From positions 186,001 to 250,000 of the forward strand of contig NZ_WWCN01000007.1 of assembly GCF_009857445.1 (NCBI RefSeq): DNA of 64,000 nt, in the 5' to 3' direction. Shown here piece by piece: positions 59,032 through 64,000 of the stretch. Both the position numbers and the translations under genes were made by a program. The notes under the pieces were generated by a model. It was not told where the DNA came from and did not search any database. It was given only the letters and a program-made list of their open reading frames with translations. This DNA is from Duganella flavida. GTDB lineage: Bacteria > Pseudomonadota > Gammaproteobacteria > Burkholderiales > Burkholderiaceae_D. The first letter of the stretch is position 1, and the number at the start of each line of letters is the position of its first letter.

Positions 59032-60048
59032 TCAGCCGACGCGCACCACCATCAAGCCCGCACGCAAGCCAACACGCACATCAGGATTCGGGAATACCAC
59101 CAACTCTTCCGGAAACTGCACGGTATAAACCGTATCGCCATCGCGCGCGATTTCCTCCCCTTGCTTCATGGCCGTGAAGTTGTGCGTCTCTTTGCCAAAG
59201 GCCATTTTGAACTGGTCGCTCAACTTGATGATCTGGCGCGCAGTGTTGAAGATGTGCGGCCGCTGCGTACCTGCGCGCTGCGGTGCACCGCGCAGCAAAT
59301 CATCCAGCGCTTGCGATGCATCCTTGAACTGCGCCAGGTCGTTCTGCCCCAGCGTGCCAATGCGTCCCAGTTCAATCGTGGTCCCCGCCGCAGCGTGATG
59401 CTCGGACGAGTAGTAGCTATAAGTACCCACCGACGCAGGATTCATGATGATCGCGCCAATGCCAGCGAGGCCCAGCCAATCAATCAATGCGCCACGCGCC
59501 TGGTCGGGAATCAGCTCCGACACGATGGCGAAGGTTGGGTAGACCGATGGGCGGATTGCGGTGTGCAGATCGAGGTGCCAGCGCACCGGGCCTGCGTCCT
59601 TGAAGAAGTCAGTGGTGGCCGAGATCATCACGTCGGCGCGTGCGGCTTCCACGGTGCCTTCCAGCGTGCCGCGCTGTTCGCGGAACATGCGGTTCAGGTC
59701 TGCATCGATGAAACGCTTGCCGGCGCGGATGGCGCTGATGCTGCCAACGCACAGCATTAAGTCCACCGCCAGCTCGCGCGGCTGGTGTGACAGAGCGTCC
59801 AGCAGATAAGCCACCACTTCAATCGGGCCGGTCTCGTCGCCATGTACGCCAACGGAGACCAGTACCGCCGGCCGCGCCGCATCGTGCGCAGCGCCAGCAG
59901 CCTTGATCGTGATGATGCCGTCCGCCGGCTCGGCGACCGTGAATCCGGCCGCCGTGAAACGCTGCGCGACGGCGCTGAAGTCCGCCTCCGCCAGCGCGCG
60001 TACGGCTGGCGGCAACTGCTGCGGCAATGCTGCTGGTGAATCACTCAT
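59032..60048 (-). CDS. astE: Succinylglutamate desuccinylase
   Basis: Zinc hydrolase (338 aa) releasing succinate from N2-succinylglutamate, the last step of the arginine succinyltransferase pathway. Zinc ligands are H69 and E72 in VHGDETGP, and His in WHLDLHTAIR; the catalytic Glu is in TIELGRIG. Other ast genes are not in the window. It lies 4 nt downstream of the NAD-glutamate dehydrogenase gene, whose substrate is the glutamate produced here, so the two are likely cotranscribed. Confidence 0.92.
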   Translation of the reverse strand: MSDSPAALPQQLPPAVRALAEADFSAVAQRFTAAGFTVAEPADGIITIKAAGAAHDAARPAVLVSVGVHGDETGPIEVVAYLLDALSHQPRELAVDLMLCVGSISAIRAGKRFIDADLNRMFREQRGTLEGTVEAARADVMISATTDFFKDAGPVRWHLDLHTAIRPSVYPTFAIVSELIPDQARGALIDWLGLAGIGAIIMNPASVGTYSYYSSEHHAAAGTTIELGRIGTLGQNDLAQFKDASQALDDLLRGAPQRAGTQRPHIFNTARQIIKLSDQFKMAFGKETHNFTAMKQGEEIARDGDTVYTVQFPEELVVFPNPDVRVGLRAGLMVVRVG

Positions 60049-60052
60049 CGTA

Positions 60053-63000
60053 TTACGCCGCCAATGCAGTCGAGCTGGCGTTGACCGCCTCCGACAAAGC
60101 CCACACGTCCAGCATCGCTTGTTCCAGATCCGTCGCCGCAGCGTAGCCCGACAAGCCCAGCGTGTTGGCGACGACTTCCACCGCCTCCGCCGCCGAGTGG
60201 TCGCCGGTAGCTTGCTTCAGCACTTGCGACAGCAAGCGTTGCTGCGTGCGGCGCAGCGCGTTCTGTGCGTAGCTGCGCAGCTGTTCTTGCGAACGGCTGA
60301 CCGCCGCCAGCTTCAGGCCGCGCTCCAGCGTATCGATGCCGACTTGCGCACGCAGCGCCAAGCCAACTTGCAGGAAGGCCGGCAAGTCCATGCCTGCAGG
60401 ACGCTGTACCGACAGCGCCGCGAACACAAACGCCGCCACAGCTTCAATCGCATCCACCGCCATCCACGCACGCACAAACTCCACGCGCAGGCCGGCAGTC
60501 AGTTCGGCTTCCGACTGGCCACTGGCAGGCGTCAGCTGCGCCAGCGTTTCTGGATTGGCGAACAGGCGAGTCAACTCGGCCACGCCGTTGCGCAGCTGGT
60601 CGGCAGGCACCGACAGCGCACCTTCAATCACAGCCTTCTGCAGCACGCGGGTGTGCGCATCAACCTTGATCGATACGGCACGCGGTATTTTCAGCGCATC
60701 AGCATCCAGCGCGTTGAACACCGGCGCCAGATTCAGCGCGGACCATGCCTGGCCCCACGCCAGGATCACTTCTGCTTCATCGACGCCATGTTCACCGGCC
60801 AGTTGGCGCAGCATCAGCGGACCGCAGCGGTTCACCGATTCATTCGCCAGCACGGTGGCGAGGATGGCGTTGGCCAGCGGGTGTGCCAGCGCTGGACGGG
60901 TGGCCACCAGCAGGTCCGGGAAGTACGGCTTCAGCACCGACTCGGCCCAGCTGTTATCCGTCAGCGGCAGCGCCGACAGGATGCGCTTGTAACGATTCTT
61001 CACGTTGGCGATGACCACCGCCAGTTCCGGCGTGGTCAGGCCACGGCCATCAGCCTTGCGGCGTGCCAGTTCGGCCACCGATGGCAGCTGCTCCAGTTCA
61101 CGCGACAGCGCGCCCTCTTCTTCCAGCGACGCGATCAGCGCGGCGTAACCGTCCTGCACACCGGCGTCGGTTTGCGCTTGCAGCTCGCGCACCAGCAACT
61201 GGGTTTGCAGCGTGTTGTCGCGCAGGACCAGGCGTTCGATATCCAGCGTCATGTCGTTCAGGATGCGATTGCGGTCTGCTTCGCTCAACTGGCCGGCGTT
61301 CATTTCCACGTCCAGCCACATCTTCGCGTTCACTTCGTGGTCCGAGCAATCCACACCAGCCGAGTTATCGATCGCATCGGTGAAGATGCGGCCACCCGAC
61401 AGCGCGAATTCAATGCGGCCCGCTTGCGTCGCGCCGAGGTTACCGCCTTCGGAAACCACTTTGCAGCGCAGCTCATTGCCATTGACGCGGATGTTGTCGT
61501 TGGCGCGATCCTTCACTTGCGCGTGGGTCTCGGCCGAGGACTTGATGTAGGTGCCGATACCGCCGTTGTAGAACAGATCCACAGGCGCCAGCAGGATGCG
61601 GTGCATCAGTTCTTCCGGCGGCAGCGCGGTTTCTTCGATATCCAGCACGGCGCGAATCTCTGGCGACAGTTCAATCGAACGCGCGTTACGTGGGAACACG
61701 CCACCACCTTTCGAGATCAGTTCCTTGTTGTAGTCTTCCCACGAGGAGCGCGGCAGCGCGAACATGCGCTCGCGTTCCTTGAACGAGACTTCCATGTCCG
61801 GATTCGGATCGAGGAAGATGTGACGGTGGTCAAACGCCGCCACGATCTTAAGCTTGCGCGACAGCAGCGCGCCGTTACCGAACACGTCGCCCGACATGTC
61901 GCCCACACCGACCATCGTTACTGGCGTGGCGTGAATGTCGTGATCCATTTCGTAGAAGTGGCGCTTGACCGCTTCGAACGCACCCTTGGCGGTAATGCCC
62001 ATCTTCTTATGGTCATAGCCATTCGAGCCGCCCGATGCAAACGCATCACCCAGCCAGAAGCCGCGCTGCACCGCAATGCCGTTGGCGATGTCGGAGAAGG
62101 TTGCGGTGCCCTTGTCGGCTGCCACCACCAGATAAGGATCGCCGCCGTCGTAGCAGACGGTGTCAGTCGGTGCAACGATCTTGCCCAGCACGCGGTTATC
62201 GGTCACTTCCAGCAGGCTGGAAATGAACAGGCGATACACTGCTTCGCCTTCCGCCGCGATAGTTTCGCGCACGGCGTCTTTCGGCATCTGCTTGCAAACG
62301 AAGCCGCCTTTGGCGCCGGCCGGCACGATAACGGCGTTCTTCACCATTTGCGCTTTCACTAGGCCGAGAACTTCGGTGCGGTAGTCTTCCATGCGGTCCG
62401 ACCAGCGCAAGCCACCGCGAGCGACAGGGCCGCCGCGCAGGTGTACGCCTTCGAAGCGGCGCGAGAATACGAAGATCTCGCGGAACGGACGCGGCTCCGG
62501 CACCAGCGCCAGGTTGCTGGTGTCGAATTTGAAAATGATCTTGTCGCCCTGCTGCGCGTTTTGGAAGTAGTTGGTACGCAGGGTCGCGCCGATCAGCGTA
62601 GCCATTGCGCCCAGCACTTCTTCGCTGTCGGCGTGGTTGATGGCAGGCAGACGGCTCTTGATATCGGCCAGCTTGTCCAGCGCAGCGGCGCGGGTAGCTT
62701 CTGGCAGCGCTGGATTGAAGCGCTGCAGGAACACGTCCACCAGCTCTTTCACGATTACCGGTTGCTTGCGCAGCGTTTCCGCCATGTAGCGCACCGAGAA
62801 GCGCGGGCTAGCCTGGCGCCAGTAACTCATGTAGGCGCGCACCAGCTGCACTTCGCGCACACTCAGACCACCTTCAACGACGAGACCATTCAGGCGGCCG
62901 TCTTCCGCTTCATTGTTGAACAGAGCGGCGAACAGTTCTTCCGCCACCGGCACGGTTTCCGACTGCGCCAGCTTGGCCGCGCTGGCGGCATCCACCGACA

Positions 63001-64000
63001 GGCTGGTGACGAAGTGACGCTCACCGTTCACGCGCAGCGAGTGTGCGTGTTCGCGGTCGATGGCAACGCCGGCGTTATGCAGCGCAGGCAGGATGGTCGA
63101 CAGCGATGGTACGCGGTCTACCGAGTACAAACGAATAGTGGTGTGGCCGTTGTCTGCTTCCACGCGCACGCTGACGCGCGCTGGATCCGGGTTGCGCAGG
63201 ATAGCGCCCAGATCGTGGAAGGCTGCCGATGGCGTGGTCGCAGCGACATAATCCGGCGGCAGCGTGGCGCACATCTTGCGCATGCTGGCGCGCAGCGGCA
63301 CGTCGGTGACTGCATCGGCCAGTACGGAGAACTGGTCATGCCAGCCGTCCATCACGGCCAGCAGTGGTTGCTGGATATCGGTTTCCAGATCCAGCGGGTA
63401 GCGCGCGCCGTGGGCGATCAGGTAGACGCGAGCCAGCGGGCCGTCTGCCACCAGCGTTTGCGAGCTGACGTGCTGCGCGCCGGCGCTGGCTTGCAGCGCC
63501 TTCGCCAACGCGGAAGCGACGCTTGCGCTGTAACGCTCACGCGGCAGGTAGACCAATACGTTCAGGTGACGCGCATACACGTCGCGGCGCGCAAACACTT
63601 TGGCGCGTGGCTGCTTGTACAGCGAGACCACCGCGGCGCTGACTTCGGCCAGCCATTCAGGGTCCGCTTCCAGCGCTTCGGTGCGCGGCAGCGATTCAAG
63701 GATCTCGACGAACTTCTCGGCGCGGAAGCCTTCCTGGCGCACGCCGGCGATGCTCAGCACCTTGGCTACACGGCCGCGCGCGAACGGCAGGCGGTTCAGC
63801 GGGGTCGAGGCGGCAGCGCGGGTGAACAAGCCTACGAAGCAGTATTCACCGAGGATGGCGCCTTGCGCGTCGGTGTGGCGGATGCCGATGAAGTCCAGTT
63901 GCTGGTCGCGGTGCAGCGTGCCTTCCACGTCGGCCTTGACGATGGACAGGGTGTGGCCGCGCTTGGACAGCGTATCGAAATCGCCAGGGATATTGGCGAG
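60053..64000 (-). CDS. gdhB: NAD-glutamate dehydrogenase (partial, N-terminus beyond the window)
   Basis: Large NAD-dependent glutamate dehydrogenase of the roughly 1600-residue class; 1315 C-terminal residues are visible and the frame stays open to position 64000, so the start lies to the right. ACT-like regulatory segments come first, then the catalytic domain with PAGAKGGFVCKQ (active-site Lys) and VGVGDMSGDVFGNG (nucleotide-binding). It deaminates glutamate to 2-oxoglutarate and ammonium. Location next to astE fits use of arginine or glutamate as carbon and nitrogen source. Confidence 0.95.
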   Translation of the reverse strand, partial: LANIPGDFDTLSKRGHTLSIVKADVEGTLHRDQQLDFIGIRHTDAQGAILGEYCFVGLFTRAAASTPLNRLPFARGRVAKVLSIAGVRQEGFRAEKFVEILESLPRTEALEADPEWLAEVSAAVVSLYKQPRAKVFARRDVYARHLNVLVYLPRERYSASVASALAKALQASAGAQHVSSQTLVADGPLARVYLIAHGARYPLDLETDIQQPLLAVMDGWHDQFSVLADAVTDVPLRASMRKMCATLPPDYVAATTPSAAFHDLGAILRNPDPARVSVRVEADNGHTTIRLYSVDRVPSLSTILPALHNAGVAIDREHAHSLRVNGERHFVTSLSVDAASAAKLAQSETVPVAEELFAALFNNEAEDGRLNGLVVEGGLSVREVQLVRAYMSYWRQASPRFSVRYMAETLRKQPVIVKELVDVFLQRFNPALPEATRAAALDKLADIKSRLPAINHADSEEVLGAMATLIGATLRTNYFQNAQQGDKIIFKFDTSNLALVPEPRPFREIFVFSRRFEGVHLRGGPVARGGLRWSDRMEDYRTEVLGLVKAQMVKNAVIVPAGAKGGFVCKQMPKDAVRETIAAEGEAVYRLFISSLLEVTDNRVLGKIVAPTDTVCYDGGDPYLVVAADKGTATFSDIANGIAVQRGFWLGDAFASGGSNGYDHKKMGITAKGAFEAVKRHFYEMDHDIHATPVTMVGVGDMSGDVFGNGALLSRKLKIVAAFDHRHIFLDPNPDMEVSFKERERMFALPRSSWEDYNKELISKGGGVFPRNARSIELSPEIRAVLDIEETALPPEELMHRILLAPVDLFYNGGIGTYIKSSAETHAQVKDRANDNIRVNGNELRCKVVSEGGNLGATQAGRIEFALSGGRIFTDAIDNSAGVDCSDHEVNAKMWLDVEMNAGQLSEADRNRILNDMTLDIERLVLRDNTLQTQLLVRELQAQTDAGVQDGYAALIASLEEEGALSRELEQLPSVAELARRKADGRGLTTPELAVVIANVKNRYKRILSALPLTDNSWAESVLKPYFPDLLVATRPALAHPLANAILATVLANESVNRCGPLMLRQLAGEHGVDEAEVILAWGQAWSALNLAPVFNALDADALKIPRAVSIKVDAHTRVLQKAVIEGALSVPADQLRNGVAELTRLFANPETLAQLTPASGQSEAELTAGLRVEFVRAWMAVDAIEAVAAFVFAALSVQRPAGMDLPAFLQVGLALRAQVGIDTLERGLKLAAVSRSQEQLRSYAQNALRRTQQRLLSQVLKQATGDHSAAEAVEVVANTLGLSGYAAATDLEQAMLDVWALSEAVNASSTALAA

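Noticed and set aside
59903..62362. 819-codon open frame antisense to the glutamate dehydrogenase gene
   Set aside because: It has low-complexity Arg/His/Gln composition and mirrors codon positions of a real gene; no independent evidence.

Overview
The window is 64 kb of a GC-rich (roughly 60 %) Gram-negative chromosome. Gene content and order (lptD divergent from amgK-murU, pepP-ubiH, split pntAA-pntAB-pntB, nudJ-mnmA, feoAB facing bfd-tonB) fit a betaproteobacterium, most likely of the Oxalobacteraceae (Massilia/Duganella/Janthinobacterium type). That placement is inference from gene content. I recognise no rRNA, tRNA, CRISPR array, prophage or intact insertion sequence.

Layout. 1-6.7 kb: outer-membrane LPS assembly (lptD), a peptidoglycan-sugar recycling pair (amgK, murU), pepP and ubiH. 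6.7-16.5 kb: SDR enzyme, three-gene proton-translocating transhydrogenase, nudJ-mnmA, a receiver protein without its phosphoacceptor, a 5'-3' exonuclease, a lipoprotein, a GST and an FMN glutamate-synthase-like protein. 16.5-17 kb: BrnA antitoxin with a wrecked BrnT. 17-21.9 kb: iron block (feoA-feoB-Cys-rich protein, divergent bfd-tonB, bacterioferritin) with three Fur-box-like palindromes. 21.8-29.4 kb: sucrose locus (LacI regulator, TonB-dependent receptor, amylosucrase, fructokinase, MFS permease) resembling the Xanthomonas sux locus, with two LacI-type operators, one lying inside a recognisable promoter. 29.4-33.3 kb: GST, purB, cytochrome b561 and two YceI proteins. 33.3 kb: a 90-nt almost perfect hairpin exactly filling the gap between two convergent genes.

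33.4-43.6 kb is the most distinctive region: a six-gene transcription unit (flavin monooxygenase, MFS permease, TonB-dependent receptor, fatty-acid-hydroxylase/sterol-desaturase-family membrane enzyme, Ser-type sulfatase, radical-SAM sulfatase maturase) divergent from a TetR regulator, with a 24-bp palindrome between them. I read it as an uptake-and-processing system for an unknown, probably lipophilic, sulfated or organosulfur compound. The first gene appears to lack a standard start codon.

43.6-48.7 kb: S46 peptidase, then a lower-GC patch with an orphan gene carrying an early amber codon and a RelE/HigB-like toxin whose antitoxin has lost its DNA-binding half, then an FMN reductase and a metallo-beta-lactamase-like protein without ligands. 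48.9-64 kb: M14 peptidase, FUSC-type transporter, EamA exporter, diguanylate cyclase with an odd proline-rich sensor, several very small proteins with strong ribosome binding sites, an amino-acid permease, an intact VapBC pair, an EF-hand protein, astE and the C-terminal 1315 residues of an NAD-glutamate dehydrogenase running off the right edge. astE next to this dehydrogenase fits arginine/glutamate catabolism.
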